A stretch of 22,681 nt of DNA from an uncultured Eubacterium sp. (GTDB lineage Bacteria > Bacillota > Clostridia > Lachnospirales > Lachnospiraceae), in the NCBI GenBank assembly GCA_900552795.1, contig USBB01000038.1, positions 1-22,681 of the forward strand, in the 5' to 3' direction. Shown here in pieces: positions 6,149 through 12,878 of the stretch. The position numbers were made by a program, and so were the translations under genes. Under the pieces are notes generated by a model. It saw only the letters and a list, made by a program, of their open reading frames with translations, was not told the origin of the DNA and did no database searches. Position 1 is the first letter of the stretch, and the number at the start of each line of letters is the position of its first letter.

Positions 6149-6158
6149 ACCTCCGTGT
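6149..6158 (-). promoter_or_regulatory. Candidate CsrA site over the fliS SD
   Basis: ACACGGAGGT matches ACANGGANGU at all fixed positions and contains the SD GGAGG 6-7 bases before ATG. The flanks allow only a 3-bp stem, so it is weaker structurally than the flaG and flagellin B sites. Confidence 0.45.
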
Positions 6159-6217
6159 TGAAGCTGTTTATTTGCATTTTAATTAATCTATTTAAGGCGC
6201 CGGCTCAAATAAATTTT

Positions 6218-8362
6218 TTATAAGCTGCCAAACAGTCCCGATAATGAAGACTGCTGAGAATTAAGTGCTGCCATTGCAGACTCCATACGTGAGAACTTCT
6301 TATAATAATAATCTTCCCACTTTGCTATCTCATCTTCCTTATCAGAAATCTTTGTATTATATTCCGAATACTCAATAGCCATCTCTTTATCATTATAAAT
6401 AGTATACATACTGCTCATTGATGTTGATGCCATTCTCTTCGTAAGATCATTATAAAGATTTGTTGAAAGCTTAGAGAAAAACTCCATTACTAACTCAGGA
6501 TCATTTGCGATCGCTTCTCTTAAAGCATCATCTTGACCGGCTGAAACTGAATCATCCTTATCTCCGTCAATATGAAGAACACCTTTTTCATTTGTGCCTG
6601 ACTCAAAATAATTCTGTGTCTTTATTCCAAAGCTTGCAAGTGAATACTTCTTACCTTCTATTTCAATGCTCATTGACATAGCATTTTTCATGGCTGTAGA
6701 TGTATTTCCGAGAATAGAATCTTTTCTTAATATAGAATCTTTAATCTTCTTCTCCCACTTTTCAACCTCATCGTCGCTCATAGCTTCTTTTTCTTCGCTT
6801 GTAAGCGGCTCATATCCCTTTGCACTTGGCGCATTATAGGCTGTATCGATAGCTGTTATTAATGTATTGTATTCTTTGATAAAATCTTTAATTGTGTCAT
6901 ATATTGCATCAACATCTGTTCCTGTAGTAATTGAAACTTTTTCATTGCCTGTTACCGCAGTAGCCTGAATTGTAAGACCATTTATTGAAAAGTTATTTGT
7001 ATTACTGTTAAATACTGCACCATTAAGAACAATCTGAGCATCTGCTCCTGCAATCCTTACTGCTCCGTCTGATGATGAATTTGTCAGGGTGTCAAAGTTA
7101 GCACTTATATACTGTGCTTTTTTTGCAAATTTATCAGCAATATTAGCCCTGTTATCAGCATTTTCAGCATCCACCTTAGCCTTAAGTGCATTATACTCAG
7201 CACTTCCGTCTGCTGGTGCAACTGCCTTTCCTGCATCTGTTATTGTAACATATTTTGACATATCATCAAGTACAGACTTATTATCCTGATAAAGTTTTTT
7301 CTGATTTTCATAATCAGTAACAGCCTTTGTCTTCTTATTATAAGAAGCAAGCTCTTCCTCACTCATCTTTGACGTATCGTATGTAACATTGCCCTCACTG
7401 TCAGTAACTGCATATGCAGCAAACTCATTAGCAATCTCAGCCTTACCATCATCAATAGCTTTCTGGATATTTTCTTCAACTGTTAAATTAGGATCTTTTT
7501 GTACTGTATTATCCGAAGCTATTTTATCCATTGCAGCTTTTGCATTGTTATACTTTTCCGCATAAACTTTAGCTCTGTCTGCTATATTTATTTCTATATC
7601 TTTATAAGCTTTCTCTATTTCCTTCTCGAGTGCGTCAGGGTCTGATGCATAGGAAGCCCACTTCTGATACTCCTTATATTCCTCAGAGTCTTTATCAAGA
7701 GCTGTGAGAAGCCCCATTCCCTTTAACGCTTCAAGTCCCTGTGCATTTCCTGCTGTTATAGAAAAATCATTTGACGCACCTGACTCTTTTGAGCTTATAA
7801 AAAATCTCTGATTTGTCTCGTCAAAATTTGCATTAAGACCTGACTCTGAAAGCTTTGCAACAAACTGGTTAACAGTCATATCAGATGTAAGTTCAATTGT
7901 TTTCTGGCTTCCGCCCGTACTGACAGTTATAGATGCTCCATCTGCTGCCGAACCAAACATTGTACTAAGCTTACTGCTTCCTGTAACCTTTACATCGTTA
8001 CCGTTTTCATCTTTTCCCTTAACAACACCACCTGTAAGATATCCAGTAGACGCAAGCTTTTTAACCTCAAGAGTCTGTGTTCCGTTAACCGCTGACTGAC
8101 TTGCTGTAACCTTTGCATAAACACTGTTAGAAATAGATGCCATCTTCAAACTATATGTCTGTGACAATCTTGCGGCCGACAGCTTACCGCTGTAAAAGCT
8201 GTAAATACTTTTATTCATAGCTTTCCAGCTGTCCTGTTTCCATGAATGCTTTGTCTGTGCCTTAACAAGATTATCCTTCTGTAGAGAATAAGATGACACA
8301 AGCGCAGAAACAAGCGCTTCTGTATCCATTCCCGATGCTAATCCTGATAATCTTATACCCAT
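6218..8362 (-). CDS. fliD: Flagellar filament cap protein FliD (HAP2), long form
   Basis: A 714-residue cap protein at the filament tip that folds exported flagellin into place. N-terminal signature: MGIRLSGLASGMDTEALVSA, then coiled-coil D0 and the FliD-N domain (TLEVKKLAS, ~103-111). The C-terminal FliD domain begins near residue 430 (NNFSINGLTIQATAV) and ends in the conserved coiled coil (KFSRMESAMAALNSQQSSLSG). It is well above the usual 450-550 residues: residues ~220-425 form a Lys/Glu/Ala-rich, mostly helical insert (DALEKEIEKAYKDIEINIAD ... ADNRANIADKFAKKAQY) between the two conserved parts. SD AAGGAGG is 6 bases before ATG. The gene is separated from flaG by a terminator-like hairpin. 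Confidence 0.95.
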   Translation of the reverse strand: MGIRLSGLASGMDTEALVSALVSSYSLQKDNLVKAQTKHSWKQDSWKAMNKSIYSFYSGKLSAARLSQTYSLKMASISNSVYAKVTASQSAVNGTQTLEVKKLASTGYLTGGVVKGKDENGNDVKVTGSSKLSTMFGSAADGASITVSTGGSQKTIELTSDMTVNQFVAKLSESGLNANFDETNQRFFISSKESGASNDFSITAGNAQGLEALKGMGLLTALDKDSEEYKEYQKWASYASDPDALEKEIEKAYKDIEINIADRAKVYAEKYNNAKAAMDKIASDNTVQKDPNLTVEENIQKAIDDGKAEIANEFAAYAVTDSEGNVTYDTSKMSEEELASYNKKTKAVTDYENQKKLYQDNKSVLDDMSKYVTITDAGKAVAPADGSAEYNALKAKVDAENADNRANIADKFAKKAQYISANFDTLTNSSSDGAVRIAGADAQIVLNGAVFNSNTNNFSINGLTIQATAVTGNEKVSITTGTDVDAIYDTIKDFIKEYNTLITAIDTAYNAPSAKGYEPLTSEEKEAMSDDEVEKWEKKIKDSILRKDSILGNTSTAMKNAMSMSIEIEGKKYSLASFGIKTQNYFESGTNEKGVLHIDGDKDDSVSAGQDDALREAIANDPELVMEFFSKLSTNLYNDLTKRMASTSMSSMYTIYNDKEMAIEYSEYNTKISDKEDEIAKWEDYYYKKFSRMESAMAALNSQQSSLSGLFGSL

Positions 8363-8386
8363 ATTAATCCTCCTTTTTCACGCCCT

Positions 8387-8403
8387 CATTTGTTCATAAC
8401 AAA
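8387..8403. repeat. Inverted repeat in the fliD leader
   Basis: ATTTGTT-CAT-AACAAAT, 7-bp arms, between the terminator-like hairpin and the fliD SD. It may be an operator or an RNA hairpin; no known binding protein is suggested. Confidence 0.4.
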
Positions 8404-8410
8404 TTTGCGA

Positions 8411-8435
8411 TAAAAAGCGAACCTCCGTGTTCGCT
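8411..8435 (-). terminator. Terminator-like hairpin between flaG and fliD with a CsrA-consensus loop
   Basis: Minus strand AGCGAAC (8435-8429), hexaloop ACGGAG, GTTCGCT (8422-8416), followed by TTTTTA. It has the form of an intrinsic terminator inside the flaG-fliD operon. Loop plus closing pairs read ACACGGAGGT, a perfect match to the CsrA consensus in the preferred hexaloop. It is not an SD, as no start codon follows within 20 bases. Confidence 0.75.
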
Positions 8436-8450
8436 AAATATTTCTATCAT

Positions 8451-8873
8451 TTATCTCTTTTCATCAACTAAAATACCTGCAAGTTCCCAAACCTTTGCCA
8501 ACATTTCCAGTGCTTTCTCTGAAGGTATCTCTTTGATAACTTCATCCGTCTCTTTGTCTTTTATTTTTATAGTAATCCTATTTGTCGGTTCGTTATAACC
8601 AAACTCAGCCACTGTATTACGATTAATCAGTTTATTAATCTCATTAACATCCTTCATCGTAGCATTTGAATTCTGTTTTCTGCCATCTGAACCTGTACCA
8701 CTATTCTCTGCCGTATCAGATGCCTTTTGTACTGAAACTGCCTGCTGCATTGAAGCTGATGATAATTCCTGTGCTGCCGCATCAGATACCTCAGATGATT
8801 CTGAAACCGGCCTTGCTGCCACACTGCTCTGAATATTATGAGCAGCCACTCTGTTTATTGATTCGATTCCCAT
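8451..8873 (-). CDS. flaG: FlaG family flagellar protein
   Basis: A 140-residue protein; FlaG proteins affect filament length and are commonly encoded beside fliD. The N-terminal two thirds are low-complexity Ser/Ala/Gln-rich. The C-terminal FlaG domain, residues ~70-140, shows INKLINRNTVAEFGYNEPTN, then the strand ITIKIKDKETDEVIKEIPSE and a final amphipathic helix. I chose ATG at 8873 over an upstream in-frame ATG at 8903 because GGAGG lies 7 bases before it and family proteins begin MGIES-like. It is the first gene after a sigma-28 promoter. The SD sits in the loop of a CsrA-type hairpin. Confidence 0.9.
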   Translation of the reverse strand: MGIESINRVAAHNIQSSVAARPVSESSEVSDAAAQELSSASMQQAVSVQKASDTAENSGTGSDGRKQNSNATMKDVNEINKLINRNTVAEFGYNEPTNRITIKIKDKETDEVIKEIPSEKALEMLAKVWELAGILVDEKR

Positions 8874-8875
8874 TA

Positions 8876-8892
8876 TTCCACCTCCATGTGAA
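8876..8892 (-). promoter_or_regulatory. CsrA-type hairpin sequestering the flaG SD
   Basis: Minus strand TTCAC (8892-8888), hexaloop ATGGAG, GTGGAA: a 5-bp stem with one G-U pair. ACATGGAGGT matches ACANGGANGU perfectly, and the GGAGG of the SD is partly in the loop. CsrA binding here would block initiation. Confidence 0.65.
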
Positions 8893-8927
8893 CAAATAAT
8901 CATTTATACTATATGCTTTTAAAAGTT

Positions 8928-8954
8928 ATATCGGAAAATTTGAGTTTAAGTTAA
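8928..8954 (-). promoter_or_regulatory. Sigma-28 promoter of flaG-fliD-fliS-fliT
   Basis: Minus strand TTAA (8954-8951), 15 bases, TCCGATAT (8935-8928), about 55 bases before the flaG ATG. It has the same TTAA-N15-TCCGATAT form as the flagellin A promoter. Confidence 0.85.
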
Positions 8955-9006
8955 CCCTCTGCATGGTTTTTTTAAAATTTTTATAACATTTGCTTTATTT
9001 ACAATA

Positions 9007-9228
9007 TCATTTTTTAAACAAACTCTGAATATCCTTAATATCAACTGAGCCCGCTGCTTCCTTATTAGCCTGCTGTATCTGTAAATACACTTCCTTGCGG
9101 TATACAGGAACTGATTTCGGTGCTGATATACCAAGCTTAACCTGATCTCCCTTAATTTCAATAACTGTTATCTCAATATCATCATTAATAACAATTGCCT
9201 CGTCTTTTTTTCTTGATAAAGCCAGCAT
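9007..9228 (-). CDS. csrA: Carbon storage regulator CsrA (RsmA)
   Basis: A 73-residue RNA-binding dimer that recognises GGA in hairpin loops, usually over an SD. It starts MLALSRKKDEAIVINDDIEI and contains VKLGISAPKSVPVYRKEVY, with the conserved N-terminal LSRK and the RNA-contacting VYR segment. I prefer ATG at 9228, with SD GGACGG 8 bases upstream, to the in-frame GTG at 9237, which is too close to that SD. It begins one base after the fliW stop, so the antagonist and regulator are made together. CsrA represses flagellin translation in B. subtilis. Candidate targets are seen nearby in the leaders of flagellin B, flaG and fliS. Confidence 0.96.
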   Translation of the reverse strand: MLALSRKKDEAIVINDDIEITVIEIKGDQVKLGISAPKSVPVYRKEVYLQIQQANKEAAGSVDIKDIQSLFKK

Positions 9229-9229
9229 C

Positions 9230-9685
9230 TTATTCACCGTCCTTTTCTTTTCTATCTTTTAATAAATCATATATAGGATATCTCACCATATAATCATCAT
9301 TATCTGCGATAAGCTGAATTCCTTTCATCGTATCTACATTAATAATCAAAGGGGCTTTAAGATTACATGTCATCATCTTAATATCCGACGGTACAGTAAG
9401 TGTTACAAGCACTAAAAGCTCTGCATTTCTTATATCTGTTCCAAGCGTATTAACAAGTTCATCTTCCACTATAGGGTCATAATCCGGCATTACAATTTCG
9501 GGCCTTATCACCGGAATTGCAAGCGAAACGTTCTCTAATGACTGAAGCCACATTATATTGCTGTCCTCTTCATAAACAATCGTAAATTTCTTATCTTCCT
9601 CAAATCCGATTATTCCTTTTTCTAATGTAATGATTTTACTCTCTGTTGTTTCAATTTCACCAAACCATTTTGTCTGTACTTTCAT
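9230..9685 (-). CDS. fliW: Flagellar assembly factor FliW
   Basis: A 151-residue cytoplasmic beta-barrel protein that binds and allosterically inhibits CsrA until it is titrated by free flagellin, closing a homeostatic loop. Family features: MKVQTKWFGEIE, IITLEKGIIGFEEDKKFTIV, WLQSLENVSLAIPVIRP and the later NAELLVLVTLTVP with LKAPLIINV. SD AAAGG lies 11-12 bases before ATG. It follows flgL and directly precedes csrA, the standard Firmicutes order flgK-flgL-fliW-csrA. Confidence 0.96.
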   Translation of the reverse strand: MKVQTKWFGEIETTESKIITLEKGIIGFEEDKKFTIVYEEDSNIMWLQSLENVSLAIPVIRPEIVMPDYDPIVEDELVNTLGTDIRNAELLVLVTLTVPSDIKMMTCNLKAPLIINVDTMKGIQLIADNDDYMVRYPIYDLLKDRKEKDGE

Positions 9686-9748
9686 GCTATATCATACCTT
9701 TCTGCCTATTCCGGCATCAATCACTTTATTTTAATATTGCACGCAATC

Positions 9749-11215
9749 TTATAAGAAATCCAACAACGTTTTCTGCACAACTTTACTTGCCGCAGTAAGT
9801 GAAGCATTGTAAACAAGCTCCGCCGCTGAATAACCGATTACTACCTCTTCCAAATCGACATCCTCATTTTCGGATTTTAACTTTGTAAAGTTTGCTTTCT
9901 GTTCTGTAAGACGTGATTTCGTAAGCTGCAGTCTTGCGTCTCTGTTACCTGCATCTGCCTTTGCAAGTGCAATCTGTTCCTGATATTTCTGCATCTGATC
10001 AACACCGTTTTCAAATGCCTTTGTCATCTCTTCCTCGGCAAGTTCTTTCTGCTTGGTGAGTCCTTCTTTTATAAGATTTAACTTTTCCTGGCTTGGCGAA
10101 TCAGCATACTGGTCCTGTTTTAACATTTCATCAACCTTTTCAATCTGCGTTTCCACATCAATCACATTCTGAACCGCTGTTATAAGATCATCAATATCAC
10201 GCCCGAGATAAATATTAAATGCTTCGTTTGCTTCAGTATTTACCTTAAGCTTCTGCGAAAAGTTAATATTATATTCTATATCTTCTGCCTTCTTTTCATA
10301 AGCTATCGGAGGATTTTTAGAGTTATCAACACAATCAAAATACATTATAGGATTCTGATCACCTTTTTTAAAGTTGCTCTTTGAGTATGTAAACTCACAG
10401 CTGTCAGCCTTATAAACCTGTTCATATACGTTCTGTCCTAAATATATCTCTCCTGTCTCAGGATTAAAGGCCGCATCGTCAGCTCCCGGAATATAGTTTT
10501 CATCCGTTGTCTTAGCCAGATTAATCTCTGTTCCGTCAGAAAGCTTTAGTTTAAAATTCCCATCAGACTCAACTTCATTATATGCTATTCTTAATCTGTG
10601 CACATTCTGAACATTAGGTGCAATAACATTTCCGTCTGCATCCTTTTTAACATCCATATTCAAAATATCCTCATTTGAATATGCATTAGTATATGACTGC
10701 TTAAGTGATAAATCTTCCCTTGTAAATTTCTGTGTAATTGTAAAATCAGCATCCTTTGCAGCCGCATCTGACTGATAGTTAAGAGGTACATCTGTCATAT
10801 AGCCTGAAAAACAATATCTTCCTGCATATTCAACATCACCCTCTGCATAATAAGCCTCTTTTAATTTATTAAGACTTTCCACTATAGTATTACGCTCTGC
10901 TGATGAATACGAATCAGTTGCACCCTGAGTACAATATTTATACAAATCAGTAAGAATTGAATTTGCCTCATCCAGAGCTCCCTCTGTAGTCTGAAGCCAT
11001 GATGAAGCATCAGGAATATTTTTGCCCAAATACTGCTCAACCTGATTAAGACTTGAACGAAGTCTCAATGCCCTGATGGCAATAATAGGATCCTCTGATG
11101 GTTTACTTATCTTCTTCTGTGTAGAAAACTGTGTATCCATCGTATTCATCTGATTTTTATTAATCTGTATATTAGCCATGCTGTTATTTATCATCATCTG
11201 GTTAGTTATTCTCAT
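9749..11215 (-). CDS. flgL: Hook-filament junction protein FlgL (HAP3)
   Basis: A 488-residue flagellin-like adapter between hook and filament. The N-terminal MRITNQMMINNSMANIQINK with QFSTQKKISKPSEDPIIAIRA is diagnostic. The C-terminal D0/D1 helices (RLQLTKSRLTEQKANFTKLK ... ELVYNASLTAASKVVQKTLL) close the molecule. It is longer than the usual ~300 residues owing to an expanded middle region (~residues 130-330). ATG at 11215 is chosen because SD GGAGG lies 6-7 bases before it; an in-frame ATG at 11239 adds eight unlikely residues. The SD context ACGGAGGT partly resembles a CsrA site. Confidence 0.95.
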   Translation of the reverse strand: MRITNQMMINNSMANIQINKNQMNTMDTQFSTQKKISKPSEDPIIAIRALRLRSSLNQVEQYLGKNIPDASSWLQTTEGALDEANSILTDLYKYCTQGATDSYSSAERNTIVESLNKLKEAYYAEGDVEYAGRYCFSGYMTDVPLNYQSDAAAKDADFTITQKFTREDLSLKQSYTNAYSNEDILNMDVKKDADGNVIAPNVQNVHRLRIAYNEVESDGNFKLKLSDGTEINLAKTTDENYIPGADDAAFNPETGEIYLGQNVYEQVYKADSCEFTYSKSNFKKGDQNPIMYFDCVDNSKNPPIAYEKKAEDIEYNINFSQKLKVNTEANEAFNIYLGRDIDDLITAVQNVIDVETQIEKVDEMLKQDQYADSPSQEKLNLIKEGLTKQKELAEEEMTKAFENGVDQMQKYQEQIALAKADAGNRDARLQLTKSRLTEQKANFTKLKSENEDVDLEEVVIGYSAAELVYNASLTAASKVVQKTLLDFL

Positions 11216-11249
11216 AGAAACCTCCGTTCTGCTTACCATTATACTAAAC

Positions 11250-12809
11250 TTATATGCCTGTCTGATTTATAAGCTTATCATAAATTTCATTCATTATAGA
11301 CATCATCTTAGAGCTTAAGTTATATGCTTCCTGAAACTTTAAAATATCCATAACCTCTTCGTCACTGTCTACACCCATAACAGATAATCTTTGATTATGT
11401 ATCGTATTTCCAAGATTATCATAATTTTTCCTTAAATTAGTTGATTTTTGTGCATCTATTGACATGTCACTTACAATACTTTCAAGGAAATATGATGCTG
11501 TACCGCCATCAAAAATCTTAGCACTCTGCAAAGCATTGAGCTGCTCCATTATATCCTCATTTGCCTCACCTGTATTAACTACAGATTTAATTGCAAGTCT
11601 GTCCGGGGCATCTATTAATATCTGATTAATCGTAACATTCCCCGCTGTCATCGTATCAGTGTTGTCAGACACCACAAAAAGTGAAACACCTTTTTCTGAT
11701 CCGTCCGACGTGTAACCTGACTTTAAGATATTATTTACAGCTTCTGAAAAAGTTCTGATAAACTGATTAAGCTGTGCCTGATAGTAAGGAACTCCCTTAT
11801 ATTCCGTATTGTCTCCCGGCTTATCCGTAGTTGTCAAAACCTTATTGCCGTCAGAGTCAAGAACATAATTTCCGTCGGCGTCCATTTCATGGTGCTCAAC
11901 CTCTCCGTTACAGCCGTCACGAATATCTACAAGACCTCTTAACCGTCCGCCAAGAGTATCGCTATAAATATCAAAAGGCTGTCCTGATGCCCACTGTACA
12001 TCATAAAGACCTTCTGCATCTGTGGCGTTGCGTCTTTCCTGTCTTGCAACAACCTCAAGCGTATTATATGAATAAGATGAAACAAGAGTCTGTCCGTTAA
12101 TACGTACATTAAAATCTGTCAGATTGTTTCCAATTGGATTCTCTGATACCTCTATATTAGCAATCTGTGAAAGCTCATCGACCAAAGCATTTCTTCTGTC
12201 TCTCAAATCATTGGCATTTCCGAAATTTGCTTCTATCTGATTAATCTGCTTATTGAGTGCTGCGATATTTTTTGCAAGTGAATTTATCTGTTCAACAGCG
12301 TCTTTAATTTCATTATTTGCATCTGCCTGAACATTCTTAAGATTAGTACTTAATGTATTGAAATAATCAGCTAAACTTTTAGCATTGTTTATGAGCTGAT
12401 TTTTTGCAGAAGCCTCTCCCGGTGTAATTGTAAGCTGATTTACTGCCGCAAAGAAATTCGAAAACTCTTTAGTATAACCCTCAAGCATAAACTCATTAAG
12501 ATAATCCTGAATCTGATTCATATAATTATCTTTAGCACCGTAATGTCCGTAATTTGAAGTATTGTTTCTGTACTTTACGTCGTAATAACTGTCCCTCATC
12601 TGATCTATTGAAGTTACGGTTACACCTGAACCCAAAGTTCCGTAAGTTGCATATGTTCTTATGGCGTCTGCCGCCTTTGTGTTTACATGCTGCCTTGTAT
12701 AACCTTTTGTATTTATATTAGAAATATTATGACCGGCAACATTCAAGCCGGTATTAGCCGCCTGAATTCCTGAATATGCTATTGTCAAGCCAAAAAACGT
12801 TGATGCCAT
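11250..12809 (-). CDS. flgK: Hook-associated protein FlgK paralogue (second copy)
   Basis: A 519-residue FlgK-type protein. Residues 1-40 hold the rod/hook N-terminal helix (STFFGLTIAYSGIQAANTGL then NVAGHNISNINTKGYTRQ). Residues ~180-215 hold the FlgK motif NKQINQIEANFGNANDLRDR. The end has the FlgK C-terminal box (VDSDEEVMDILKFQEAYNLS ... MNEIYDKLIN). It is the usual length for FlgK and differs clearly from the upstream copy. The gene lies 69 bases after flgK copy 1 and 34 bases before flgL, so all three are presumably co-transcribed. SD AAAGGA precedes ATG. Whether the two copies form a mixed ring or act in sequence is unknown. Confidence 0.9.
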   Translation of the reverse strand: MASTFFGLTIAYSGIQAANTGLNVAGHNISNINTKGYTRQHVNTKAADAIRTYATYGTLGSGVTVTSIDQMRDSYYDVKYRNNTSNYGHYGAKDNYMNQIQDYLNEFMLEGYTKEFSNFFAAVNQLTITPGEASAKNQLINNAKSLADYFNTLSTNLKNVQADANNEIKDAVEQINSLAKNIAALNKQINQIEANFGNANDLRDRRNALVDELSQIANIEVSENPIGNNLTDFNVRINGQTLVSSYSYNTLEVVARQERRNATDAEGLYDVQWASGQPFDIYSDTLGGRLRGLVDIRDGCNGEVEHHEMDADGNYVLDSDGNKVLTTTDKPGDNTEYKGVPYYQAQLNQFIRTFSEAVNNILKSGYTSDGSEKGVSLFVVSDNTDTMTAGNVTINQILIDAPDRLAIKSVVNTGEANEDIMEQLNALQSAKIFDGGTASYFLESIVSDMSIDAQKSTNLRKNYDNLGNTIHNQRLSVMGVDSDEEVMDILKFQEAYNLSSKMMSIMNEIYDKLINQTGI

Positions 12810-12878
12810 AATCGTATCCTTTCCCAGATTTTACTGTTTTAATAGTTATAATTTCACCGTTTATTAAATTTTCTTAAA

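Noticed and set aside
8874..8903. Ten-residue N-terminal extension of FlaG
   Set aside because: It would run through the SD GGAGG; the ATG at 8873 has correct spacing.
11213..11230. CsrA site over the flgL SD (ACGGAGGT)
   Set aside because: Two of the fixed consensus positions differ and the loop would be seven bases; not separable from an ordinary SD.
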